Positions 8,397 to 16,569 of a DNA stretch of 64,000 nt are shown here, piece by piece (the first letter of the stretch is position 1; each line of letters opens with the position of its first letter). The stretch lies in assembly GCF_030699305.1 (NCBI RefSeq), contig NZ_JAUYNB010000038.1, positions 224,173 through 288,172 of the forward strand, in the 5' to 3' direction. This stretch comes from Novosphingobium sp. (GTDB lineage Bacteria > Pseudomonadota > Alphaproteobacteria > Sphingomonadales > Sphingomonadaceae). Both the position numbers and the translations under genes were made by a program. Under the pieces are notes generated by a model that had not been told where the DNA came from, made no database searches, and saw only the letters and a list, made by a program, of their open reading frames with translations.

Positions 8397-8578
8397 TGCG
8401 CAAGCCTGAATGGATCGCGATCATCGCCTGCATCGTGCTGAGCCTGACGGTGTTCGTCGGCTCGACCGGGCTGGGTTACGCCGTGTACCGCCCGCTGCGG
8501 TATTACGACATCTTCTCGCTGGTGATCGCCTGGACGGGCCTTGCCTATCACTTGTGGCGCGGTCACCGCGCGGGTTGA
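8396..8578 (+). CDS. Small membrane protein, 60 residues
   Basis: A short protein with two hydrophobic segments (WIAIIACIVLSLTVFVGSTG and IFSLVIAWTGLAYHLW) joined by a YRPLRYYD loop. The start overlaps the stop of DoxX C by TGATG and the next gene begins 14 bp after its end, so it is embedded in the operon. I do not recognise a family. Its size and position suggest an accessory subunit of a DoxX-containing membrane assembly, which is inference. Confidence 0.65.
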   Translation: MRKPEWIAIIACIVLSLTVFVGSTGLGYAVYRPLRYYDIFSLVIAWTGLAYHLWRGHRAG

Positions 8579-8592
8579 GGGGGAGAACGCCG

Positions 8593-8898
8593 ATGACCAT
8601 GAAAATCGCCATGACCGCAGCCGGTGCCGTCCTGCTGTTGGCAGGCTGCAAGGGTGGCGATCTGCCGCCCGAGAACCGCTGCGCGATGTACTGGGATTAT
8701 TACTACAACGCCGGGCTGGGCAAGCCGCCAGCCGAGCGGCAGAGCGCGGCGGGGGTTGAGTTCGATGACATTCGCGCGATCGTGAAGGCCGATCCTTCGG
8801 ACAAGACCGAGGTCTGCCAGAAGATCCTGAACGATGCCTTCCCCGGCGATCCGGCCTTGCAGGGCGTCACCGGGCCGATCCCGCCCGCGTCCGAGTAA
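8593..8898 (+). CDS. Small lipoprotein with conserved Cys and Tyr cluster
   Basis: A 101-residue lipoprotein: signal helix AMTAAGAVLLLAGC with the lipobox LLAGC at about residues 15-19, then a short soluble domain with NRCAMYWDYYYNAGLG and a second Cys in KTEVCQKILNDAFPG, which could form one disulfide in the periplasm. The start follows GGGGAGAACGCCG. It closes the run of DoxX/SnoaL genes. I do not recognise the family. Location (outer face of the inner membrane or outer membrane) follows from lipidation; the residue after the Cys is Lys, so the Asp retention signal is absent. Confidence 0.72.
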   Translation: MTMKIAMTAAGAVLLLAGCKGGDLPPENRCAMYWDYYYNAGLGKPPAERQSAAGVEFDDIRAIVKADPSDKTEVCQKILNDAFPGDPALQGVTGPIPPASE

Positions 8899-8940
8899 AC
8901 CTCTGAAATTCAACACCCCAGCCTGAACGCTGGCGCGCCA

Positions 8941-8957
8941 AATCCGATTTTCGGACA
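8941..8957. promoter_or_regulatory. 17-bp palindromic operator, site 3 of 5
   Basis: AATCC-GATTTTC-GGACA, with a perfect TCC/GGA core around seven bases, lies 87 bp before the extradiol dioxygenase start. It is the weakest of the five sites in the outer arm positions. Confidence 0.5.
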
Positions 8958-8996
8958 GCGCCCGCGATAATACTGGCGGGGCGCTATTTTTCATTC

Positions 8997-9016
8997 TCTA
9001 GAATGGAGAATCTAGA
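8997..9016. promoter_or_regulatory. Paired TCTAGA motifs before the extradiol dioxygenase
   Basis: Two TCTAGA cores (8997-9002 and 9011-9016) are 14 bp apart, and the whole CTCTAGA-N8-TCTAGAG block is itself an inverted repeat. It is 28 bp from the start codon at 9044, so a bound protein would block or assist initiation. Confidence 0.45.
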
Positions 9017-9043
9017 GTATTTATAAATCAGGGAGAAGAAGAG

Positions 9044-9934
9044 ATGATTCGGTCAATGGCTTATCTTGGGCTGACCACGCCGGCTGTGGCCGAATGGCGC
9101 GGTTTCGGGTCCGACATTCTGGGGCTTCACCTGATTGACGATGGCGCCGATGGCGCGGCGCGGTTCCGCATGGACGATGCCGATTGCCGCCTGTGGGTGC
9201 ATCCCGGCGCGCAGAACGACATTGCCTATATCGGCTGGGCTTTGTCCGGCGAGGCCGAGGCGCTTGCCCTGAAAGCCCGGATCGAGGCGGCGGGGCCAGT
9301 GCTGACCAAGGCCAGCGCGGACGAAGCCGCCGCACGACGGGTTGCGGGCTTTTATTCGTTCACCGATCCGATGGGCTTTCGCCACGAACTGGCTTGGGGT
9401 CAGTTTGTTTCCCCCGCCAGCTTCACGCCGGGCTGGCCGATGAGCGGGTTCAAGACCGGCGATCAGGGCATGGGCCATATCGTCCTGCTGGTGCCGGATC
9501 TGGCAGCGGCGGACCGGTTCTACCGCGATGTGCTGGGCTTCAACCAGTCGGATCGGATCACCGACGGCGGGCGGGAACTGCTGTTCTATCACTGCAACGG
9601 CCGCCACCATTCGCTGGCCATCGGCAGCCCGGCACCGGGGATGCGCGGCGCGCACCACCTGATGCTGGAAGTCAATTCGCTCGACGATGTCGGCATCGCG
9701 GTCGATCGCTGCGCGGAGCTGGACGTGCCGGTCAGCAAGTCGATCGGGTGTCACACCAACGACCGGATGGTGTCGACCTACATCTTTTCACCGTCGGTCC
9801 TGCGGATCGAATACGGCTTTGGCGGGCTGGCCATCGACGATTTGTGGGAGCCGAAGAGCTACACCCGCACGTCGATCTGGGGGCACAAGGAACTGCGTCC
9901 CGACCTGCCGCCCGCGATGATCGTCGGAAACTGA
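9044..9934 (+). CDS. Extradiol ring-cleavage dioxygenase (BphC/HsaC-like)
   Basis: A 296-residue type I extradiol dioxygenase of the vicinal oxygen chelate fold, opening a catechol ring next to the two hydroxyls with Fe(II) and O2. Both VOC modules are present. Metal ligands fit BphC: His145 (GMGHIVLLV), His204/205 (RGAHHLMLEV) and Glu256 (LRIEYGF); second-shell residues His188/189, His237 and Tyr246 are also in place. Related enzymes act on 2,3-dihydroxybiphenyl or the steroid catechol 3,4-DHSA. The partner C-C hydrolase gene is at 20412. It leads a five-gene operon and two operator-like motifs precede it. The exact catechol is not predictable. Confidence 0.9.
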   Translation: MIRSMAYLGLTTPAVAEWRGFGSDILGLHLIDDGADGAARFRMDDADCRLWVHPGAQNDIAYIGWALSGEAEALALKARIEAAGPVLTKASADEAAARRVAGFYSFTDPMGFRHELAWGQFVSPASFTPGWPMSGFKTGDQGMGHIVLLVPDLAAADRFYRDVLGFNQSDRITDGGRELLFYHCNGRHHSLAIGSPAPGMRGAHHLMLEVNSLDDVGIAVDRCAELDVPVSKSIGCHTNDRMVSTYIFSPSVLRIEYGFGGLAIDDLWEPKSYTRTSIWGHKELRPDLPPAMIVGN

Positions 9935-9987
9935 AGCAAGCCGCGTCCGGTCCATCCGGCGCCCAATCGAAGCAAGAGGACAGCAGC

Positions 9988-11205
9988 ATGCAGGTATCGA
10001 AAATCACCGCAGCGGGAGAAGCTGAAGTCACCAATGTCGCCGATGTCCGCGCGCGGATCGAAGCGGCGATGCCGGTGCTGGCGGAAGAAGCGCTGACCAG
10101 CGAGGAACTGGGCAAGCTGACGCCCAAGACCCATGAAATCCTGCGCGACAGCGGCATCATCCGCATTTTTCAGCCCAAGGAATACGGCGGGCTGGAAGGC
10201 AACCCGGTGGAATTCGCCCGGTTGATCATGGACCTGGCGTCAAACGCCCCGTCGGCGGGCTGGGTCTGCGGCGTGGTCGGGCTGCACAGCTTCGAATTCG
10301 CGCAGACCGATCCGCGCCTGCAGGAAGAAGTCTGGGGCAAGGACGTCGATACCTGGACCGCGTCGCCCTATGCGATGTTCGGCCGCGCCACCAAGGTGGA
10401 GGGCGGCTGGCGGCTGACCGGACGCTGGCCGTTCTCGTCGGGCACCGACTATTGCGAATGGGCGGTCGTCGGCGGGCTGGTGGAACTGGAACCGGGTTCG
10501 GGCCAGTTTACCGAGCCGCACCACTTCATCATGCCGCGCAGCGACTATGAAATTCACCACGACAGCTGGGACACGATGGGCCTGCGCGGCACCGGGTCCA
10601 AGGATATCGAGGCTCAGGACATCTTCGTGCCGGATTACCGCGTGCTGGGCGTGAAGAAGCTGAACGCGCGCGATTATCACCGCGCCAACCGCCCGGATTC
10701 GCGGCTCTACGAAGTGCCGTTCGATTACCTGTTCCCCGGCGTGATCTCGGCCTCGACCATTGGCATCGCCGAGGGCGTTGTGCGCAGCTATCAGGAATAT
10801 TCGGCGGAACGCGTCAACCGCGGCGGGATCAAGTCGATCGATAACCCCTACCAAATGGCTGCGCTGGGTTCGGCGCTGGCGGATATCGCAGCATCGCGCC
10901 TGCAACTGCTCGACGGTTTGCAGCAAGCCTATGACATCGCGATGGCGGGCGGCACCGTGCCCAATTCGCTGCAACACGAAGCCCGCCGCAACCAGGTCCG
11001 CGCGGTCCGCCGCGCCGCCGATGCTGCGCGTACCGTGTTTGACACCGTGGGCGGCAACGTGGCGCGCGTGTCCAACCCGATCCAGCGCTTCTATCGCGAT
11101 ATGTCGGTGGCGATGTGCCACGCCTGTAACGTGGATGAGCCGGTCTATGCCGCGCAGGCCGCCTATATGTTCGGCAAGCCCATCCCGGCTGGCGTGATCG
11201 TCTGA
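9988..11205 (+). CDS. HsaA-like flavin-dependent monooxygenase
   Basis: A 405-residue protein with the acyl-CoA dehydrogenase fold, but the sequence pattern is that of two-component flavin monooxygenases (HsaA, HpaB-like group D): MDLASNAPSAGWVCG near residue 85, GRWPFSSGTDYCEWAVVGG near 150, the MGLRGTGSKDIEAQDIFVP segment near 195, and no CoA-type catalytic Glu. Such enzymes hydroxylate phenols to catechols using reduced flavin from a separate reductase, which fits its place right after a catechol dioxygenase. No reductase gene is adjacent; the only flavin reductase in the window is at 43070-44080. A second paralogue lies at 46383-47552. Start is the ATG after AAGAGGA. Confidence 0.85.
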   Translation: MQVSKITAAGEAEVTNVADVRARIEAAMPVLAEEALTSEELGKLTPKTHEILRDSGIIRIFQPKEYGGLEGNPVEFARLIMDLASNAPSAGWVCGVVGLHSFEFAQTDPRLQEEVWGKDVDTWTASPYAMFGRATKVEGGWRLTGRWPFSSGTDYCEWAVVGGLVELEPGSGQFTEPHHFIMPRSDYEIHHDSWDTMGLRGTGSKDIEAQDIFVPDYRVLGVKKLNARDYHRANRPDSRLYEVPFDYLFPGVISASTIGIAEGVVRSYQEYSAERVNRGGIKSIDNPYQMAALGSALADIAASRLQLLDGLQQAYDIAMAGGTVPNSLQHEARRNQVRAVRRAADAARTVFDTVGGNVARVSNPIQRFYRDMSVAMCHACNVDEPVYAAQAAYMFGKPIPAGVIV

Positions 11206-11236
11206 TCCGGCAACCGGACTGAAAGGGGAGGCGGGC

Positions 11237-12244
11237 ATGGCGTCTGACGCGATCGATCAAGCGGTGCTGGACCAGTGGCGCGCACACAACCTTGCGCCGT
11301 TGTGGCTCAGCCCCACCGCGCACAAGCCGCCCGCGCCGCCGCAGGCCGCGCACTTGTGGGAATGGGCCAAGACTCGCCCGCTGCTGGAGCACGCCTTCAG
11401 CGCGACCTCGCCCGACGTGGTGGAGCGGCGCGTGCTGCAATACCTGACGCCCTATGCGAAGGGGCCGGAGGATGAATACACCGTCGGCACGATGCTGGCC
11501 TGCGTGCAGTGCCTGCTGCCGGGTGAGACCGCGCGCCCGCATCGCCATTCGATGGGCGCACTGCGCTTCGTGCTGGAAGGCAGCGGCGCGACCACCTTCG
11601 TCAACGGCAAGCCCTGCCCGATGGAATACGGCGACCTGATCCTGACGCCCGCATGGTGCTGGCACGAACACCGCCACGAAGGCGATGCGCCGGTGCTGTG
11701 GCTCGATGCGCTGGACGTGCCGCTGCACGGCTATCTCGGCACCGGCAAGTTTCAGCCGCCGCCGGTCATGGACCTGCCCGAAACGCTGCCCGATGCGGCG
11801 CTCTCGGCGGTCGGCTTCCTGCCGGCCGAGGGCGTGCCGGAAGCGAGCCATTCGCCGGTGTTCCGCTATCCCTATGCCGACGCGAAACGGGCGCTGGCGA
11901 GCACCCCGCCTGCGGCCGATGGCTCACGCACGATCCGTTATTCCAATCCGGCTACGGGCGGGCAGGCTCAGGCGCTGCTCGACTGCACGATGGTTGCGCT
12001 GGAGCAGGGCCGCCCCACCACGGCCCGGCGCAGCAATGCCAGCACGGCCTGCCTCGTCGTGGCCGGATCGGGCCGCTCGACGATTGGCGACAAGGTGATC
12101 GAGTGGGGCGAGAAGGACTTCTTCACGATCCCGCAGGGCAATTTCGCCAGCCACGAAGCGACCAGCGGCGAGGCCCACCTGTTCATGCTGTCCGACCGCG
12201 ACGTGATGCGGCGGCTGGGCGTGCTGACCGAAGAAACCGCCTGA
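11237..12244 (+). CDS. Gentisate 1,2-dioxygenase-like double cupin
   Basis: A 335-residue bicupin enzyme of the gentisate / 1-hydroxy-2-naphthoate dioxygenase family. The first cupin has the iron ligands His102 and His104 (RPHRHSMGALRF) and His143 (WCWHEHRHEG), as in gentisate dioxygenases; the second cupin lacks an obvious metal triad, also normal. The reaction opens the ring between the carboxylated and hydroxylated carbons to give a maleylpyruvate-type product. The following gene encodes a hydrolase of the fumarylpyruvate family, consistent with one pathway. Starts after GGGGAGG with a 7-bp gap. Whether gentisate itself or a substituted analogue is the substrate cannot be read from the sequence. 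Confidence 0.87.
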   Translation: MASDAIDQAVLDQWRAHNLAPLWLSPTAHKPPAPPQAAHLWEWAKTRPLLEHAFSATSPDVVERRVLQYLTPYAKGPEDEYTVGTMLACVQCLLPGETARPHRHSMGALRFVLEGSGATTFVNGKPCPMEYGDLILTPAWCWHEHRHEGDAPVLWLDALDVPLHGYLGTGKFQPPPVMDLPETLPDAALSAVGFLPAEGVPEASHSPVFRYPYADAKRALASTPPAADGSRTIRYSNPATGGQAQALLDCTMVALEQGRPTTARRSNASTACLVVAGSGRSTIGDKVIEWGEKDFFTIPQGNFASHEATSGEAHLFMLSDRDVMRRLGVLTEETA

Positions 12245-12262
12245 ACGGGAACGGCCCAGACG

Positions 12263-13150
12263 ATGAAAATTGCGATTTACGACGATGGCCAGCTGGGCCT
12301 GGTGCAGGACGGCATGGTTCACGATGTCAGCGCGGCGCTGGCCGTGCTGCCGCAGGGGGACAAGCCCTGGCTGGCGACCCACGGCGACCCGCTGATCCGG
12401 CACCTCGACGTGCTGAAGGACGCGATTGCCGCCGCCCTGCCGGGCGCAGCGGCCAAGCCGGTGGCCGAGGCGAAGTTCCTGTCGCCCGTGCAGCGCCCCA
12501 GCAAGATCATCGGCGTGCCGGTCAACTATCACGAACACGTGGTGGAGGCGGAATCCGATGTCGCCACGTTCTCCGACCGGTTCCGGGGCAGCATCGAGCA
12601 GCAGGGCTTCTTCCAGAAAGCGGTCAGCGCGCTGGTCGGGCCGGGCGAGGGGATTGCCTTGCGCTTTCCGGACCGCCGCAACGATCACGAGATGGAACTG
12701 GGCGTGGTCATCGGTCGCACGGCCAGCAACATTGGCGTGGACGAGGCGCTGTCGGTGATCGCGGGCTATGCCATCGCGCTCGACATGGTGGTGCGCGGGC
12801 CGGAAGATCGCAGCTTGCGCAAGTCGGGTGACAGCTTTGCCGTGCTGGGTCCATGGCTGGTCACGGCGGACGAAGTGGCCGATCCGCAGGCGCTGGATTT
12901 CTTCCTCAACGTCAACGGCGAACCGCGTCAGGCGTCGAACACCGGGCGCATGATCATGTCGATTGCCGAGCAGATCGCTTATGCCTCGCGCTTCTACACG
13001 CTCCATCCGGGTGACATCATCATGACCGGCACCTGCGAAGGCGTCGGCCCGGTTGTGCCGGGCGATACCATCACCTGCGGGATCACCGGCGTGGCCGACA
13101 TGACGGTCGCCATCCATCCCGCCTATGCCGACAAGAGGGTCCTGAAGTGA
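12263..13150 (+). CDS. Fumarylacetoacetate hydrolase family protein
   Basis: A 295-residue FAH-superfamily hydrolase. The metal-binding Glu143, Glu145 (DHEMELGVVIG) and Asp174 are present, along with the RSLRKSGDSFAVLGPWLV loop and the GDIIMTGTCEGVG motif. Family members hydrolyse fumarylpyruvate, acylpyruvates or similar beta-diketo acids. Position after the gentisate-dioxygenase-like gene suggests cleavage of its ring-opened product into pyruvate and a fumarate- or maleate-like acid. The stop overlaps the next start by GTGA. Confidence 0.87.
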   Translation: MKIAIYDDGQLGLVQDGMVHDVSAALAVLPQGDKPWLATHGDPLIRHLDVLKDAIAAALPGAAAKPVAEAKFLSPVQRPSKIIGVPVNYHEHVVEAESDVATFSDRFRGSIEQQGFFQKAVSALVGPGEGIALRFPDRRNDHEMELGVVIGRTASNIGVDEALSVIAGYAIALDMVVRGPEDRSLRKSGDSFAVLGPWLVTADEVADPQALDFFLNVNGEPRQASNTGRMIMSIAEQIAYASRFYTLHPGDIIMTGTCEGVGPVVPGDTITCGITGVADMTVAIHPAYADKRVLK

Positions 13151-14133
13151 GCAAGCTGCAACTTTCCGTCGCCGTCGGCAATTACGACCGCTGCCGTCCG
13201 CTGTTTGACGGGGATGTGCAGATCGATGGCGTCGATCCGGTGTTCATGCGCCTTTCGCCAGAGGAAATCTTCTTCCGCGCGTTCCGGCAGGCCGAGTTTG
13301 ACATTTGCGAACTGTCGTTGTCCTCCTCGACCGTGAAAGCGGCGAACGGCACGCTGCCCTATGTCGGCGTGCCCGCGTTCCTGTCGCGGATGTTCCGCCA
13401 TTCGGCGTTCTATGTCCGCAAGGACCGGATCAAGCGGCCCGAAGACCTGAAGGGCAAGAAAGTCGGCCTGCCCGAATACCAGCTGACCGCGATGGTCTGG
13501 ATTCGCGCGTTTCTGGAACAGGATTACGGCGTGGCGCCCGAAGACATAACCTGGGTGCGCGGCGGGATTTCCGATGCGGACCGGCCGGAAAAGATCAAGC
13601 TCGACCTGCCGGAGGGCATCCGCCTGATCGACGCGCCGGAAGGCAAGACGATTTCCCAGTTGCTGGCCGAGGGCGAGATCGACGGCTACATCGCCCCGCG
13701 CGCGCCGGATCTGCCCGCTGGCACGCCCAACATCGGCTGGCTGTTCGACGACCCGATGGTCGAGGCGATGTCCTATTACCAGCGCCGCCAGATCTTCCCG
13801 ATCATGCACATCGTCGGCGTGCGCCGGTCGATTGCCGATGCCCATCCGTGGCTGCCCGGCGCGGTGCTGAAGGCGTTTACCGAGGCCAAGGACCAGTGCC
13901 TGGAACACTTGCGCGAAACGTCGGCCTGCAAGATCACCATGCCGTTCGTGGATGAACGCCTGCACGCCGACATGGCGCTGATGGGCGAGGATTTCTGGAC
14001 TTATGGCATCGAAAAGAACCGTCACGTGCTGGAGGACTTCTTCGCCCAGCATCACCGCCAGGGCCTGTCCTCGCGGCTGGTGACGCCGGAAGACCTGTTC
14101 CACCCGGCGACGTTCGAGCAGTTTACGATCTGA
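13147..14133 (+). CDS. 4,5-dihydroxyphthalate decarboxylase-like protein
   Basis: A 328-residue protein of the Pht5/4,5-dihydroxyphthalate decarboxylase family, which has a periplasmic-binding-protein-type fold without a signal peptide. Recognisable parts are the N-terminal VAVGNYDRCRPLFDG, ELSLSSSTVKAANG near residue 58, the FYVRKDRIKRPEDLKGKKVG hinge near 90 and the PIMHIVGVRRSI segment near 220. The GTG start overlaps the previous stop. In phthalate pathways this enzyme converts 4,5-dihydroxyphthalate to protocatechuate; here, next to gentisate-type genes and a Rieske oxygenase, a decarboxylase for another dihydroxy-aromatic acid is likely. A terminator follows. Confidence 0.83.
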   Translation: MSKLQLSVAVGNYDRCRPLFDGDVQIDGVDPVFMRLSPEEIFFRAFRQAEFDICELSLSSSTVKAANGTLPYVGVPAFLSRMFRHSAFYVRKDRIKRPEDLKGKKVGLPEYQLTAMVWIRAFLEQDYGVAPEDITWVRGGISDADRPEKIKLDLPEGIRLIDAPEGKTISQLLAEGEIDGYIAPRAPDLPAGTPNIGWLFDDPMVEAMSYYQRRQIFPIMHIVGVRRSIADAHPWLPGAVLKAFTEAKDQCLEHLRETSACKITMPFVDERLHADMALMGEDFWTYGIEKNRHVLEDFFAQHHRQGLSSRLVTPEDLFHPATFEQFTI

Positions 14134-14151
14134 TTTTTCGGGACCAGTCCC

Positions 14152-14193
14152 AAAAAAAGGGCCACCTGCCGATCCGGCGGGTGGCCCTTTTTT
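14152..14193. terminator. Bidirectional terminator between convergent operons
   Basis: An inverted repeat with arms at 14152-14170 and 14176-14193 (AGGGCCACCTGCC against GGCGGGTGGCCCT, one G-T pair) and a 5-base loop, with A and T runs on the two sides. It can terminate both the plus-strand operon ending at 14133 and the minus-strand operon ending at 14208. Confidence 0.88.
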
Positions 14194-14207
14194 CGTGTGC
14201 CTTGCGA

Positions 14208-15347
14208 TCAGGCTGTGAAGCCGAACTCCGCCGCGATGGCGTCCGCATCGGCGTTGAGCACCGGGGGCGGGGGAGGATCGTCGCGGCGCGCGCCGTCGAG
14301 GCGGATCGGGCTTTTGATGCCGATCACTTCGCCCATGTCCGGATGGACCGTGCGGGCGAAGGTGCCAAGGTGGCGGACTTGCGGATCGTCGGCCACTTCG
14401 TCCACCCGGTTGACCGGCGCGCCCGGCACGCCTTCGGCGGCAAGGCGGCGGGTCCACTCTGCGCGGGGGCGGGCAGCGAACACGTCCAGCAGGATTTCGC
14501 GCAGTTCAGGGTAATGCTTCGTCCGTGCCGTCGGGGTGGCAAAGCGTTCATCGGCGGCCAGATCGGGCCGCTCGATCGCTTTCAGCAGCCCTTCCCAGAA
14601 CTTCTGCACGGATGAGAAGTGGACCGTCACCAGCAGGCCGTCAGCGGCGCGCAGGGTATAGGCCTGCGAAATCCGCACCCGCGTTTCCGGGCCGGAGACG
14701 ACGCCCGCGCGGGTGAACTGGGCGAAGGCATCGGGCATGAACGAGATCGCCGCTTCGAGCATGTTGACCTCGACATGGCCGCCCTGGCCCGTGGCGGTGC
14801 GGCGCAGCAGCGCGCCGAGGATGCCCTGCGCGGCGTACATGCCGGTGATGTTGTCGGCGATGGTCGGGCCGGACATCCGGGGTTCGGCCGGGTCCAGCAG
14901 CAGCGATGACAGGCCCGACAGTGCCAGCGGTACGCTGTCATAGGCCGGGCGGTCCTTGTAGGGGCCGTCAGTGCCGAACCCGGTGATCGAAGCGCGGATC
15001 AGGCGCGGGTTGAGCGCGCGGAGGGCCGCGCTATCCAGCCCCAGCTTCTCCATCACGCCGGGGCGGAAGTTTTCCAGCACCACGTCGGCGCGTTCCAGCA
15101 GGCGCTTGAGGTTCGCCAGCCCTTCGGGTGAGCGCAGGTCCAGCTGCACGCTTTCCTTGCCGCGGTTATAGGCCACGAACGGCGGGCTGTAGCGCCCGCC
15201 GCCATGCGCGCGGAACGGATCGCCGGTTTCGGGCAGCTCCACCTTGATCACCCGCGCGCCCATGTCGGACAGCATCATCCCCGCCAGCGGCGCGGTGACC
15301 ATCGTCCCCAGTTCGACGACCAGCACCCCGGACAGCACGTCCTGCAT
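14208..15347 (-). CDS. CoA transferase, family III (CaiB/BaiF)
   Basis: A 379-residue family III CoA transferase, moving CoA from a donor thioester to a carboxylic acid by an aspartyl-CoA intermediate. The expected catalytic Asp is Asp165 in PTIADNITG. The N-terminal VLVVELGTMVTAPLAGMMLSDMGA and the AYNRGKESVQLDL segment are typical. The ATG at 15347 overlaps the stop of the acyl-CoA dehydrogenase gene (TGATG), so the two are coupled; the longer open frame upstream is within that gene. It likely activates an acid intermediate for the dehydrogenase. Confidence 0.88.
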   Translation of the reverse strand: MQDVLSGVLVVELGTMVTAPLAGMMLSDMGARVIKVELPETGDPFRAHGGGRYSPPFVAYNRGKESVQLDLRSPEGLANLKRLLERADVVLENFRPGVMEKLGLDSAALRALNPRLIRASITGFGTDGPYKDRPAYDSVPLALSGLSSLLLDPAEPRMSGPTIADNITGMYAAQGILGALLRRTATGQGGHVEVNMLEAAISFMPDAFAQFTRAGVVSGPETRVRISQAYTLRAADGLLVTVHFSSVQKFWEGLLKAIERPDLAADERFATPTARTKHYPELREILLDVFAARPRAEWTRRLAAEGVPGAPVNRVDEVADDPQVRHLGTFARTVHPDMGEVIGIKSPIRLDGARRDDPPPPPVLNADADAIAAEFGFTA

Positions 15348-16519
15348 CAAAGGCCTGCGTTCTTGATGATCGAGCGCGCCATCGTGGTCTTCAGCACTTC
15401 GGTCGGCCCTTCGGTGATCCGGAAGCTGCGCAGGTCGCGCCAATAGCGTTCCAGCGGGGTTTCGCGGGTCAGGCCCATGCCGCCGTGCAGTTGCAGGCAG
15501 TCATCGATCACCTTGAAGCCGTTTTCGACGCCGGTGATCTTGGCCATGAAGGTTTCGACCCGTGCGTCCTGGCCCAGGTCTGCCTTCGCAGCGGCATCGT
15601 GAACCATCAGGCGCGTGGCGTGGAGCGCCATGTAGCCATCGGCCAGCATCCACTGCACGCCCTGCCGGTCCGCCAGCAGCGCGCCGAAGGTCTTGCGCTG
15701 CTTGATGTAGGCGGCGGTCATTTCCAGACAGCGCGCCATCGCCCCGCAGGAATGCGCGCCGTGGCGGATGCGGCCGTGGTTGATGTAGTTCTGCGCCAGC
15801 GTGAAGCCCATGCCCTCGCCGCCGATCAGGTTCTCCGCCGGGATTTCCGCGTCCTCGAAAATGATCTCATAAGGGGTGTCGCCCATCATCGTCATTTCCG
15901 CCGGGCCGATCTTCACCCCCGGCGTATTCATGTCGACGATGAAGCAGGAAATGCCCCCGCGCGCCCCCTTGGCCGGGTCGGTCACGGCCATGACTTGCGC
16001 GAAGTCGGCGGTGGCGGCCTTGGTGATGTAGCGCTTGTTGCCGGTGATCTTCCAGCCATTGTCCGTCCGCACCGCGCGGGTCCGCATCGAAGCCGGGTCG
16101 GAGCCGGCGTCCGGTTCGGTCTGGGCAAAGCAGGCCTTCAGTTCCCCGCGCAGCACTGGCATCAGGTATTTGTCCCGCATCTCGCCCTGCAAGGACAGCA
16201 GGATCGGGCCGATGGTCGGCCCGAAAATGCCGTGATCTCTGGCCGAAACGGCGGTGGTGCGGGCGATTTCCTCCCAGAAGATCGCCAGCGCCAGCAGGCC
16301 CAGGTCCGCGCCGCCCAGATCAGCCGGAACGTCCATCAGCCAGAACCCCGCCGCCTTTGCCTTGGCCGCGACGGCGTCCTCGACGTCGCGTGGCAGCTTG
16401 CCCTCGATCGTGACGTGCTTTTCCAGCGGGCGCAGTTCGCGGTCCACGAAGCGGCGGATGTTGTCGCGGAACTGGATCAGCTCGTCCGGCAGGTTATGGT
16501 CGGGCATGGTTTCGTACAT
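15347..16519 (-). CDS. Acyl-CoA dehydrogenase
   Basis: A 390-residue flavoprotein introducing an alpha-beta double bond into an acyl-CoA. It has the FAD/substrate motif CFAQTEPDAGSDPASMRT near residue 125, GNKRYITKAATADF near 160 and a C-terminal LHGGMGLTRETPLERYWRDLR followed by ITEGPTEVLK, where the Glu of TEGP sits where many family members carry the catalytic base. Coupled to the CoA transferase downstream and 50 bp from the Rieske gene upstream. It would need an electron-transfer flavoprotein; the only ETF sequence in the window is the stump at 396-530. Confidence 0.88.
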   Translation of the reverse strand: MYETMPDHNLPDELIQFRDNIRRFVDRELRPLEKHVTIEGKLPRDVEDAVAAKAKAAGFWLMDVPADLGGADLGLLALAIFWEEIARTTAVSARDHGIFGPTIGPILLSLQGEMRDKYLMPVLRGELKACFAQTEPDAGSDPASMRTRAVRTDNGWKITGNKRYITKAATADFAQVMAVTDPAKGARGGISCFIVDMNTPGVKIGPAEMTMMGDTPYEIIFEDAEIPAENLIGGEGMGFTLAQNYINHGRIRHGAHSCGAMARCLEMTAAYIKQRKTFGALLADRQGVQWMLADGYMALHATRLMVHDAAAKADLGQDARVETFMAKITGVENGFKVIDDCLQLHGGMGLTRETPLERYWRDLRSFRITEGPTEVLKTTMARSIIKNAGL

Positions 16520-16569
16520 GACTTGGCGCTTCTCCAGGCGGCGGGGCCGGTTCGGTCAGGTGGCAGGGT

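Noticed and set aside
9184..11205. 673-residue plus-strand open frame
   Set aside because: Its first part is an alternative frame of the extradiol dioxygenase; only the part from 9988 matches a protein family. GC-rich DNA leaves the frame open by chance.
11653..13117. Long frames (392 and 397 residues) over the gentisate dioxygenase and FAH genes
   Set aside because: Gly/Arg-rich shadow translations with no domain; the overlapping genes have conserved metal ligands and normal starts.
13123..14457. 444-residue minus-strand frame
   Set aside because: Antisense shadow of the Pht5-like gene that runs across a strong terminator.
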